Shown here piece by piece: positions 33,252 through 43,389 of a DNA stretch of 64,000 nt (its first letter is position 1; every line of letters starts with the position of its first letter). The notes under the pieces are model-generated. The model had not been told where the DNA came from. It made no database searches and saw only the letters and a program-made list of their open reading frames with translations. Made by a program: the position numbers and the translations under genes. This DNA is from Heliocybe sulcata (lineage: Eukaryota > Basidiomycota > Agaricomycetes > Gloeophyllales > Gloeophyllaceae): NCBI GenBank assembly GCA_004369045.1, contig ML213532.1:62001-126000 (forward strand), in the 5' to 3' direction.

Positions 33252-34313
33252 ACTATATGGTGAGTTTCGGTGGTTGTTTGTGATTCTTTGCGACGTCGCT
33301 GACTAGATCGTGTCAGACAGTATATGTGTTTTACGACTACACGACTTTATGACTGTACCATCACCTGCCCGACCACATCACCACCAGCCCTTCGAGGCTC
33401 TCATACCCATTGTAGCAACTAGCGTTTCTTTCAAGGTTCATTACAGGCGTATCATTTTGTGTACCGGATATTTTCTTCTCCATCTTACGCACTATAGATT
33501 ATAAGTTTCGGTCTAGAAGGGTCGCGTGGCTAACAAGCGCCCGGTTATCCATCTCACGAGTAGTATTATTTCCTAGTTCATTGTATCCCCAGTGTATCGA
33601 TAATTAGTGTATAGAATCACAAGAGAAGTTACGAGCATAGTCGTGATACGGTGCGCCGCAGCCGTACGAGATGATAGTTTTGGATTGTGCATAGGACTGG
33701 TCAAAGGCAAGGCCGGTGAAGGCGACGAGGATGAGTTGCAACGCACGGATCACGTTCATACTTTGGATCTGGAAGAACCCAGTGTCTGAAAGACAGGATT
33801 TTATCCTTGACCCTAGGCGTCAGCGGCGACGCCCAGCGGAAAATCATTCGAGGGTCCTGTGGCGTGCAATGTCTCTTGCAGACAATAAGCGATTGATTGT
33901 TAGTGCATTGCAAACTTCAGTGGCGCATTCACAGCCTGCATTGCCATAAGGGCCGCAGTAATTCTTCGTAAAGCTGGCGCCGTGATCGTCACGATTGATA
34001 ATAGACGTGGGCCGGGTGACAGGCCTGCTGTCCGTCCAAATCATATCATCAGCAGAGAGCGGGAATGGCAGATGGCTCACGAGTACTTATTAAGACATCT
34101 CGGAAGCAAACACAGAGGCTATCACAAGCTGCTATCTGAAGCATTCATTCCTGGATTATAGATGACCGCCCATGGCCAGGCACCGGACGCCGTACGTGCA
34201 TTAGACAAAACGTCAGTCGTTTCACCAAGAAATATGAGCCAAAAGGCAAACGATCATCTCAAGCTCGACACATAAGTGAGAGATTGCCTCCGCCGCAGAG
34301 GAAACAAACCACG
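33252..34313. other. Intergenic stretch, nothing recognised
   Basis: Frames of 60-90 codons on both strands, without domain or repeat support. Confidence 0.4.
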
Positions 34314-34505
34314 ATGTTCCAGCGTCTTCCCGCCCTTGCGTCGGTCGCCCTGGTTGCGATGGCCATAACATGCGCAACCCCAACAACCACCTTGCGCCCG
34401 ACCACGGTGTCAGGCCCCGGCTATTATTGCCCTTGTCCAAGCCCGCCTTCTTGCCCGGCGTATTGCTCGAGCTCAACGGCAACAACTACCTCGACCCAAG
34501 CTTGA
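34314..34505 (+). CDS. Small secreted Thr/Pro/Cys-rich protein, copy a
   Basis: 63 codons: MFQRLPALASVALVAMAITC is a clear signal peptide, followed by ATPTTTLRPTTVSGPGYYCP, a cysteine cluster (CPCPSPPSCPAYC) and a Ser/Thr tail. Codon 1 is the ATG at 34314. It resembles the protein at 35474 in layout (signal peptide, P.TTT, P.C.CP.P), so the two are probable paralogs about 1.1 kb apart. After the stop, a GTGAGT...CTCCAG intron-like segment suggests a spliced 3' leader or an alternative longer C-terminus. The small size, signal peptide and cysteines are typical of fungal secreted effectors or cell-wall peptides, but no function is known. Confidence 0.5.
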   Translation: MFQRLPALASVALVAMAITCATPTTTLRPTTVSGPGYYCPCPSPPSCPAYCSSSTATTTSTQA

Positions 34506-35473
34506 CCGTGAGTACGGAGTCATTTTGGAGTGCTTGTAGCATGTAACGCGGTTTTCCTCTCCAGGTGATCCGACCGTATCGTCAGCGGCTAGATTGCTCT
34601 GGAATGCGTATCCATCGACCCGCGTATGATATTGGCATGGTGAAGGGTGTCCAGATGGTGACACCAGGTGATATCACATCTGGTGCTGTTGTGATAAGAA
34701 GCATCGGACTGCAATGTATCCGGACATGTACGTACCATAGACGATGAATTAGAATATTCGTGAATATTGAAGAGAAAACGTTCTGAGACGGCGGAATTTA
34801 GGGCCGTTACTGGACCGCAGTCCTGCCCGTACCTGACGAACATTCGGGATGACTCGCACTGGGTCGACGGCGCACTGCGATGTACTCGGAGTTAGTGAAA
34901 AGCCGCGTTTGTTGCGGAATATGGTAAGAACATACCACTATGGATACCTGAAGCGGCCTGACTGTTGTAACTGATCAGCTACACGCCTGATCACCCGGAG
35001 TTGAACTGTATAATGGAATGATTACCTCAGTCTCTTGAAACTTGAGTCTTGACGATTTAGATCGCATTGCCACTCGAGCACATCAAGAGAACTGAGAGGA
35101 CAGGGCAGTGGTGGTAGATGGTTGCGAATTAATGTAACACGGTGATCGCAGGTGCATTGTAACTCCGTCTGAGACGGCAGAGAATGAATTAAGACAGAGT
35201 CAGTGATAGATTACCATTCTGAGATTATGCTTACGATACTCGTCAGCGACAGGGTACGATGGTCCGGAGTATGTCAGCGCAACACTGGAAATGGCAGGAG
35301 CGAGCGGCGGAGCGCACACCTCAGTTTCACCTTAACATTAGCGCAGACTGGAGAGCGCAGCCAGACCCCTTGATCTACATGTCTGAGATCCGCCACGAAC
35401 GTACGAATGCCTCTGAGTATAATAGACCTCGAGACGGTAAGGATACGCAGCAGAGACCCAACATTGCACCCTC
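34506..35473. other. Intergenic stretch between the two small secreted genes
   Basis: No gene seen. The part from about 35160 to 35260 (GACGGCAGAGAATG, GATGCTCACGAT-like sequence) has a counterpart at about 43950-44050 in V2, so the V repeat relationship may extend into this stretch. Confidence 0.4.
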
Positions 35474-35677
35474 ATGGAGTTCACCCGAGCCGGCGCCCTC
35501 CTCCTCATCACACTTGCCAGCGTCGCCTTGGCATCGCCGGCACCAAGGACCACCACCATCACTTATCCGGTGCTACCAGAGTGCACCTGCCCACCCGGAC
35601 CAGTGCGTGGGCCTGGTCCTATATCGATCGCCACTCGAGCACAAGAGACATGCAGGCCTGTGGCGTGCCCGTACTGA
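35474..35677 (+). CDS. Small secreted Pro/Cys-rich protein, copy b
   Basis: 67 codons: MEFTRAGALLLITLASVALA is a signal peptide, then SPAPRTTTITYPVLPECTCP, PGPVRGPGPISIATRAQETC and RPVACPY before TGA. It is followed directly by GGATGGTAAGG and a CACGCAG acceptor-like site (about 35685-35738), which are repeated at the matching edge of V2, V4 and V5. The last few codons of this gene therefore seem to be part of the repeated V unit, while the rest of the frame is unique to this copy. Confidence 0.5.
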   Translation: MEFTRAGALLLITLASVALASPAPRTTTITYPVLPECTCPPGPVRGPGPISIATRAQETCRPVACPY

Positions 35678-37960
35678 CGGATGGTAAGGCCCTACAGTTG
35701 TTGTTTCCGTCACTGTTGGACGACATTTTCACGCAGGGTAGCGCGAGTCGAACGGCTGGGCTTCAGGGGTTGCACTTGTGGGATTGTAGAACAGATTTAG
35801 GGCCGGCGTACGAGATGAGCAATGAGGCAGCGCGGAAGCCTTCTAGTCAGACAAGGAATAGCTGTCACAACAGAGCACATACCTGATCATCGCGAAGGAG
35901 CACCTCTGCACTCCAAGATCCATCAGCTGTCATCGGAGCCGGCAATGCTGAGTAGTCTTTCAAGGTAACAGCAGCATGCTAGCAGGGAAGATTTTACGCC
36001 GCCGCCGAAGGCATCCTAGTATGAAGAAAACGAGTTGATGTGAGCGATGTACGGAGCACAACAGGAAAGGAGACTCACGCTGACACGCAGAATACGCCCT
36101 CGCGTCCAAATCGAACCTTCAGTGCACCGTACTGACATATATGAAGTTAGTCGCCGCGGACGGGCATCGGACAGTACGGTAGAATGGCAGGAAAATGCGC
36201 GACTTTGAAGTGCCACCAGTTTAGACCTCCAGTCATCTTCCATGAAGAACCTAGGGCGTGTTGCTTCAGGACAGCCCGCACATTTGTAGGAAACGGAAGA
36301 CGCTCACCTGGGCCAGGCAAGTTGAAGTGAGCCTAAGCCAAGAGGCATGACACGATTTCGTTGCACCGGAGATGCTCGACTCTGATCCGATCGCGTGCCA
36401 CATCCTCAACCGTGCCCTGTAAGAGATAAAAGGCACCTTCGCTCTGCAGAGAAAGCGTCAATTCGCGCAGTGCAGTCAAAATGAATCGGACTACACTCGA
36501 TAAATTGTGGTGGACTGGACTAAGCACGTACCGATCAGATCTAGAGGACACCCTGAATCCAGCCCACTGGCATATCAGAAGTCCGTCCGTACCGAAGAAC
36601 TTCTAATACAACAATAGGGTAAAAGTAGATATCCGTCTCAGTGTGGCCCTGATTGAAATAACCAGCTGTCTGCCTGGATCATGAAGGCGAAGACAATGTC
36701 GCTGCAACGAGGAAGGAGTATACGGAGGTTCGTCACCAAGTGCTCCCGATCTACAGCCGTATGGAAGAGAGATGTAGATGTTTGGTTTGAAGAATATACC
36801 TTCCATCCGTCGCGCTGTGACCTGCGATCAAACACAACCTGAGTTAGACAAATCGGTAACAGTGGGATACATTCAGATTGTCAGATATGGGGCACCACTA
36901 GTAGGAGACTCGCGATCCTGCATCGAGCGGCACCAAAGATGTTTAGCTCAGAGACAAGATTCACCAGGAAACGTATACTCAGTAAACAAAAGCGCTTGCG
37001 AACTTGGCTTAAACGTGTAGGCAAGTGAGCTGACACCTGCTTCTGCATCCCAGACCCATTCTTGGCGAACGGGAGGTGAGCGGGCGGCAGAAAGTGTGCT
37101 ACTCGTCGCGGTGGCCTGCATTACCTTAGGTGAAAGAGACAGTATCAACATGCACGAGACACTCAAAAGAAAACGGAAACGACTCACCACATTCTGCGCT
37201 GGCAGTGAATTGATCCTTTACGCACCCAGGCAACAGCTTCGAGCCTACCCCACTGACAACAGCAACCTAGATTGACCTCCGCCTTCACAATAATCTCACG
37301 ACGGAGAGATGCCTGACTCTGCGGCGAAAAACCCAGACCAAGCTGCGACAGAGACAGAAACAGACAGCTTCGCGGTGTATCACAGAGAAGGAGATACAAG
37401 CCGGGCTCCGCGAGTGGTCCAATGTTGTGAGGGGGAAAAACAGTAATTGAAAAGCACTAGGACGTGCCAGGGCAGTGGGAGGGCGGAAGGCAGCAGCAGA
37501 CAAAGGCAAACTACGCGAAAAGCTTCAGGTCGTGAGACACTCGCCTAGTGGATCCTCCCGGAGGATTCCTCTGCCAAGCTCCCCGGATGACGACGACACG
37601 TAGCCCTCCACAAGTGACAAGATCGAGTAGAGCGAGTAAAGCTACCGCTCGAGGCAAGGTTGCGTATAGAGCGGTCGGGAGAGCGTACACAGGGAGGTCG
37701 TTCCTAGCAGAGTACTATACCCTCAGGTTTGGGCCATATCGCAGCATTCGACGTGTGCAATGGGTAGTATTTCCTCAGTGATAGTAGCAAAAAGAGCGAG
37801 CCAGTACATAGCGTTGTTGAGCCGGGTCGTGGTGGTGGGAGGAACGGAAGACGCGGGTTCGACTTACCGCTCCCTCGTGGTACGTATCTCAAGCCTTGCT
37901 CGTTAGTCGTCCACGATATATCTGCCCATGGTCAGTCTTCAAAAGAATCCAAAAGGACAT
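35678..37960 (-). repeat. V1: degraded member of the V repeat/gene family
   Basis: A unit of about 2.2 kb with relatives at V2-V5. Minus-strand coding traces recur between copies: near 36780 there is DGWKVYSSNQTSTSLF, and near 37300 SQLGLGFSPQSQASLRREII followed by exon ends at GTGAGTCG donors. The right end (about 37540-37790) has GACAAGATCGAGTAGAGCGA and GGTCGGGAGAGCGTACACAG, matching V2 and V5. I cannot assemble one intact product. The family is not recognised. Confidence 0.5.
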
Positions 37961-38134
37961 ATCACGATCTTGTGGTATGCATGTCAGGAGAAAAGGGGGG
38001 AAACATGAGGGTGACGCAAACTAGGCCACGGCTCAGAGCAGGTGCAAAACGACAATGCGTAGTACGTTTACAAGATAGTAAGAAAGAGTGTAGGACAAGA
38101 GAAATGGTAAAGGCACTCCGCCCGATAATAAGTA

Positions 38135-38325
38135 CACCGCAAGCTTCAAATCCTTCCAGATCCTTCCTCTCGCCCACAGGCGTGCATTTTACGTGCTTCC
38201 TATTCCGCACAATAAAGTGCGCGAATCAGCTCTCGATCTCCGTGCGTGTTTCGCTTCTGCACACCACGATGACAGTTGCGCCTTTCGTGTCGCCCGCCGC
38301 CACGCCCACCGAGTTTGAGATGCTG
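38135..38325 (-). pseudogene. Truncated 3' end of the HAD phosphatase gene, copy 1
   Basis: CCCACAGGCGTGCA, CACAATAAAGTGCGCG, CTCGATCTCCGTGCGTGT and TGCACACCACGATGACAGTTG match the last ~190 bp of the gene at 57762 (GTCTHT-like C-terminus AVCTSHTRRKIENCGAHYIV). It then breaks off into GCCCGAGCTGGATGTGACGG, which belongs to a W block. The same break is seen in copy 2, so both copies descend from one truncated ancestor. Confidence 0.7.
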
Positions 38326-38500
38326 CCCGAGCTGGATGTGACGGCCAGAATACACCTCCGATTATCCGATGGGCATGCGGCGTGCGGTCTTGACCGGATC
38401 ACGATTTTCTCAATTGGTTCCAGTATCGAGGGGGTCTAACTGCTGGAATTACTTACACGCACAAAAAATCACAAGAGGTGGGTAAGAGTGAAGAGCACCG
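38326..38500 (-). repeat. Partial W block joined to the HAD remnant
   Basis: Contains GAGCTGGATGTGACGG, GGGCATGCGGCGTGCGGTCT, CTCAATTGG and GGGCATATCAGCTCATGATC. It is a shortened W block leading into the 3' end of U3. Confidence 0.5.
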
Positions 38501-38506
38501 GGCATA

Positions 38507-40224
38507 TCAGCTCATGATCACGCCACTTGCATGAGAACCACTTGCCTGCATAGCATCATTATTGAACAGAATAGCCAGTGCATTCGCCGATGAGCCAACT
38601 GATTCACTCCCCCGCAGGAGCACGTCGACATCAACCGACCAGGGCCTCCAGCGATGACTACCGCGTGTACGTGTCATAATCAAGCCGCCCTCCTTGGGCT
38701 CAGGCATCCCAGAGGTGTCGTCGGAGCCTTCTGACTTTGTCAACTGGATGACCTCGACGATACGGAGGACAACGGTTCGGGTCCCGTAGTGTTCTGGTAA
38801 CGTCGAGCGTTCCAACTGAATCACAGCTCTCCCTGAACATTATGCGGCTGCTCGTAAGTATCTCAAGACAGGAAGAGCTGTTTCAGCACACCTGCGTATG
38901 GCATGTGAATGACAGTCTTGCCTGTCCCGTTGCTTCCCGATTCGCGGTCCTGGACCGAGAATAGGCCCCGCAAGTGAAGCACTTCTGCCTCTGAGCTTCC
39001 TATAATCCAAACCGACAGAATGGCACTCCGGAAATCCACAGGAAATCCCTGTCCAAATTTGCAGATAAGAAGGCTGTCGGCGGCTATCTTTTCCCTATTA
39101 CGGTTGGAAATGTTCAGCGCAGTATTCAGGGCCTGCGCCGTCACCAACTTCTCGGAGAAAAGGTGAGCACAGAGTCCGGAGTACTTGGACCCGCGAGCTA
39201 TCTCGAAGAGGGATATGTTCCAAGTCCGACCGTCTGGTAGCTGCAAGTCTCGCCCACTTGGAAAGGTAGCTGGGTCAGAGGATGAGGTGGTGCGAAAGCG
39301 GAGCTGACCCGATAGACAGGGTGCATCAGGGTCAATATTCCAGTAGAGGAATCCCTGAGAATCCGGAGGGAATGGTGTATTGCGACCACGTGAGTAGAAG
39401 TAGCGCATTTCAATGCTAGGTTCTTCAGGTGCCATTAGAAAGCGTGCAGATTTCGTTACTCTCCCAGCAAAATCAACGAAATCTCCAGCGTCTACTCGGG
39501 TCGGGTCCAGGGTACGTAGTAGCAGGACTGGGCGTGTGCGACGGCGGACGGCGGCGGGAGCAGGATTGTTCAGGGCTGCATCCAGCAGCTTTTCTGTTAT
39601 TAACTCCTCATAGAGAAGATGCGCACGAAGACCAGAGTATTTTGATGCGCGAGCGATGCGGGAGAGCGGTATATTCCAAGTCCCGCCGTCTGGCAGCTGC
39701 AAATCCCGCCCACCTGGAAAGGTAGCCGGATCGGAGGATGTCGTGGTGCGAAAGCGGACCTGCCCTGATACAGGTGGAGCATCCGGTTCAAGATGCCAGT
39801 AGAAGAATCCCTGAGAATGCAGAGGGAATGGTATATATTTGTGACCTGACTTGATATAAAGCATGGCGAAGGTAGGTTCCTCAGGTGCCGCTGGAGAGCG
39901 CGCAAATTTCGTTACTTGCCCAGTAATATCAACAAAGTCTTCAGCAGCTAGCCGTGTCTGGTCAAGGGTCCGCAGTAGCAGGCCTGGGCGTCGGTCGGCG
40001 GCGGTAGCAGGTATGTCGGACTTGGGAAGAAGCTGCTGGTCTTCGTCAACGAGCGTTTTCGCAGCAGATATCCACCGCTTCTGCGCAGTAGTGTTGTTTA
40101 TACATCGGCGATAGAACGATATCAGCTTGTTCTGGCAGCATGCAGCATGGAGGAGACGCCTGGTGTTGGGAACGTCTCGCCAATGACGAAGCATCAGCTT
40201 CGAGGCGTTGATTATGCCTTTCAT
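38507..40224 (-). CDS. U3: U-family member with an internally duplicated domain
   Basis: Start MKGIINASKLMLRHWRDVPN at 40224. The conserved region occurs twice in one open exon. The first copy is LLLRTLDQTRLAAEDFVD, GFFYWHLEPDAPPVSGQVRF, SSDPATFPGGRDLQLPDGG and GLRAHLLYEELITEKLLDAA. The second is LLLRTLDPTRVDAGDFVD, GFLYWNIDPDAPCLSGQLRF, SSDPATFPSGRDLQLPDGR and GLCAHLFSEKLVTAQALNTA. It then continues with the single C-terminal part (CKFGQGFPVDF, VWIIGSSEAE) to MPYAG. After the short intron, exon 2 gives RAVIQLERSTLPEHYGTRTV and SGMPEPKEGGLIMTRTRGSH, and ends ASGVIMS with TGA at 38507. The protein is about 550 aa against about 400 aa for the other copies. Upstream it has CACGTG and a TGATGTCA variant of the CRE site. 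Confidence 0.77.
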
Positions 40225-40365
40225 AGGCGCCGCTATCTCGTCGAATCTGCTGTCATAGAATGAGACCTTGGAGTATGGAATTATGGTGGACCATAACCTA
40301 CCGGCGCAGGATGATTTTCAGAGTTCGAAGTCCGAACCAATTTGCGCGGGTCAGTTTGTCACGGG

Positions 40366-40400
40366 CACGTGAAATTGAAGCATGCGTGATGATGTCACGC
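40366..40400 (-). promoter_or_regulatory. U3 upstream element: E-box plus CRE-like variant
   Basis: CACGTG at 40366-40371 and TGATGTCA at 40390-40397, 166 nt ahead of the U3 ATG, in the same order as in U2, U6 and U7. The CRE half carries one change from TGACGTCA. Confidence 0.5.
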
Positions 40401-40938
40401 AACGGTGAGGATGTCAGAAAGTCGGATGTAAGATGGTCTTTCTACGTTCACTACTTATGCATAAGACTTGTCAGCCCACCTTTCAATGCAAATACTGGCA
40501 CTCTAGCGAATGGGCCATTGCAGCACTAAGCTCTTGCGCAAGCCTGTGGTCTCTTCAAAGTGCGCATATTTTCTTCCATTCGACGTACTTACTGCAGTCC
40601 ATGGTTGGGAAAGATAGCGTCTCGAAAGGACAGTGGCGGCCAGCGCGCTGCACCCGGACATGCTACATCTAACTCTGCAAGTCACTGTCGAACTTGGTCA
40701 TCGCGTAAATCAGAACAACGCACACCGATCTCGTATACTTTCTAGAGAACAACCTCTGCCCGCTGGTCTTATTATACAGTATACTACGATCTCATCCATC
40801 GCGTCCACTATATAGGGTACGTCTTCCAGGCACATAGTACACTATGGGCCTGCATGGTGCGAGACAAGCTGCACAATAACAAGCATCCGAGGGAAGAGAA
40901 CCGGGCATAGCAGCCCGCTAGTCAGCACCTTGGCGGGC
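40401..40938. other. Intergenic stretch, nothing recognised
   Basis: Separates the U3 promoter from the orphan U fragment. No domain or repeat is recognised. Confidence 0.4.
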
Positions 40939-41131
40939 TCAACGTGCTCGATGAGTCTCATTATCGAACAGAATAGCCAGCGCTCTCGCTGACGGGCCGA
41001 GTGCTTCACTGCCGGGCAGAAGCCGGTCGACATCAACCGACCACGGTGCCCAATGACGATGGACTCTACGCGTCATCACCAAGCTTCCCTCCTTAGGCTC
41101 TGGCATCCCATGGGCCTCATCAGGGCCCTCT
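40939..41131 (-). pseudogene. Orphan C-terminal exon piece of a U gene
   Basis: Minus-strand GMPEPKEGSLVMTRRVHRHW, APWSVDVDRLLPGSEALG and LAILFDNETHRAR are a clear U-family C-terminus, nearly identical to that of U4. The homology stops abruptly at about 41131, just before KSEGPDEAHG. The sequence beyond matches the stretch at about 49085-49290 near V3. The rest of the U gene is missing. Confidence 0.75.
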
Positions 41132-41700
41132 GACTTTGGGTGGCAGAAGGGGCGAAGGCAGCAACACAGGAACCGCTCACGAGCGAGGGGCACTAGTACC
41201 AGATCTACCAGCCAACCTTCCAGCCTCGATGCGCTCCACTGTGAGATGGCCGGGCACTCTGTCCAGCTGACCGCCGATGAGGAACACACCAACCTTTCAC
41301 AAGTGACAAGATCGGGCGGATCGAGGAATTGCAAACCTCAACAATGCTGCTAAAAGATGATGACCTTCCTCTCGTGAGCTGAACTTCGTTAGCTCGACGA
41401 CGACAGGAGGGACGGCTAGTCCAGTTCAGTTTATATATCATATCCGAGCTGGGTGTGGCGCACGCGCAGTCGAGACGACCCCCAGCGCCGTCCATACCGG
41501 CCAATGTAAGTGTGTGTGTACATCCAGCGCCGAAATAAGTCTCCAACTATTCCATGGACATGCGGCCTCGGGTCTTGACGTGACGCCGATTTCGTCAGCT
41601 GGTCCGAGTTGTATTGGTTCTAACTTCCGGAGTCACTACATGCAAATGAAAGCCAATATAAGCATAGAAGCGAAGAGGAAAGGCCATATCAGCTCATGAT
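41132..41700 (-). repeat. V-edge fragment plus W block, copy 3 (3' of U4)
   Basis: 41132-41334 (GGTGGCAGAAGGGGCGAAGG, CCAGATCTACCAGCCAAC, ACAAGTGACAAGATCGGGCG) matches 49085-49285. 41335-41700 is a W block with CTGCTAAAAGATGATGACCT, CATATCCGAGCTGGGTG and ATGGACATGCGGCCTCGGGT. Identical order at 49085-49660 shows that the two stretches were copied as one unit. Confidence 0.65.
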
Positions 41701-42956
41701 TCAACCCCTTCCGCGAGATCCACCTGCGTGGTCATCCTCATTATCGAACAGAATAGCGAGCGCTCTCGCTAATGGGCCGGTTGCTTCACTGCCCCGCTGA
41801 GGCCGATCAACATCAACCGACCACGGTGCCCAATGACGATGGACTCTACGCGTCATCACCAAGCTTCCTTCCTTAGGCTCTGGCATCCCAGAGGCCTCAT
41901 CAGGGTCCTCTGACTTTGCCAATTCGATGAGTTTGACGATACGGAGGACGACGGTTCGGGTGCCCTTGTGCTCCGGTAATGTCGAACGCTCGAACTGAAC
42001 CAGAGCTCTCCCTGAAGATTACAGGGCCGCTCGTAAGTATCTCAGGACAAGAACGGTTCTGGCAACGCACCTGCGAATGGCATGTGATTGACTACCTTGC
42101 TTATCCCATTGCCTCCTGATTCGTGGATTTTGATCGAGAACAGGCATCGAAGGGAAAGCTTTTCTCCCGCTGAGCTTCCTATAATCCAAAGGTACATCTT
42201 CTGGCTTCGAAGATCCACAAGAAATGTCTGTCCGAACTTCCAAATAAGAAGGCTGCCGGTGGCGGGATGGATTGTCCTTGCCCCGTACGGCGCAAAAATG
42301 CTCAGGGCAGTATACAGCACCTTTGCCGTTACCAATTTCTCGGAGACAAGACACACGCGGATCCCAGAGTACTGTGATCGGCGAGCAATGTCGAAGAGCG
42401 ATATATTCCAGGTCGCGCCGTCTGGCAGCTGCAAGTCCCGCCCGTTTGGAAAGGTAGCCGGGTCGGAGGATGTCGTGACGCGAAAGCGGACTTGGCCTGA
42501 TAGGAGCGGCGCATCAGGGTCGAGGTGCCAGTAGAGAAATCCTTGAGAATCAGGAGGGAATCGTTTTGTCTTAGGACCTAAGTTGAAATAGCGTATCTTA
42601 ACGCTAGGTTGTTCAGGCGCCACTGGAAAGCGTACATCTTTCGTTACCCGCCCAGTAAGATCGATAAATTCTTCAGCATTTAGTAGGGTCTTGTCCAGGG
42701 TACGCAGTAGCAGAGCTGAGGTGTGGACCCCTGCAGCTGTGGTAGCATGGATGTTGGACTGGGGAAGACGATGTTTATCTTGATAGACGAGCCCCTTCGC
42801 CCCAGATACCCACCGCTTCTGCCCAAGAGTATTGGATGTAGATGGCAGGCCGGCCAATAACCTGTTCTTCCCACGGCCTGAAACATTGCCAACATCTCTC
42901 CAATGACGAAGCGTCAGTTTCGATGCGTTGATTATTCCGTTCATATGCGCCGCCAT
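41701..42956 (-). CDS. U4: member of the tandem U family
   Basis: Start MAAHMNGIINASKLTLRHWR at 42956. Landmarks: LLRTLDKTLLNAEEFIDLTG, VRFPVAPEQPSVKIRYFN, GFLYWHLDPDAPLLSGQVRF, SSDPATFPNGRDLQLPDGA, LFDIARRSQYSGIRVCLVSE and SLLIWKFGQTFLVDLRS; exon 1 ends MPFAG. After the short intron come RALVQFERSTLPEHKGTRTV and SGMPEPKEGSLVMTRRVHRH, ending DHAGGSRGRG with TGA at 41701. The protein is about 400 aa and looks intact. U4, U7 and the orphan piece share the SKSEDPDEA/KSEGPDEA type of sequence ahead of GMPEPK, so they are close relatives. Confidence 0.78.
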
Positions 42957-43072
42957 TTCGTGGATCTGTTGTGCGAGATTAATGAGACTCGGGAGCACCG
43001 CCTTATACTCGACGATAACCTACCGGCGTAGGAGGATTTTCCAAGTTCGAACCAACTTGCGCGGTCAGTTCG

Positions 43073-43120
43073 GCAGGACGCGTGACGTTTGTGATGACGT
43101 CACGCGACGGGAAGGTTATC
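43073..43120 (-). promoter_or_regulatory. U4 upstream element with TGACGTCA
   Basis: TGACGTCA at 43095-43102, 139 nt ahead of the U4 ATG, followed by CGCGACGGGA. The E-box position is changed to ACGCGTGA. Confidence 0.6.
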
Positions 43121-43389
43121 CTATGGTCATGCTAAGTACTTCGTACTTATGGCCAGTTCAAGATATAGCCAGTATCAGAGCGCCGTTTGCCTGCCGCTGT
43201 AACTCTGAAAATGAGGTCGACCATGGGATTTGCGTGGATCAAGAACGGTATGTGAGCTCTTTCCAGAAACCGATTTCTGGCCGTATGAGCTGACGATGTC
43301 GGTCCTAATACCTACGCTTTCTTGCGTCACGTCCACTTGTACATGGTGTATATGCATGATATTCCATGTGCTAGCGTACTGTACAACCG
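43121..43389. other. Spacer between U4 promoter and V2
   Basis: Contains AGAAACCGATTTCTGGCCGTATGAGCTGAC-type sequence that recurs at about 51270-51310 and 54385-54410 in the same position relative to U genes. No gene is seen. Confidence 0.4.
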
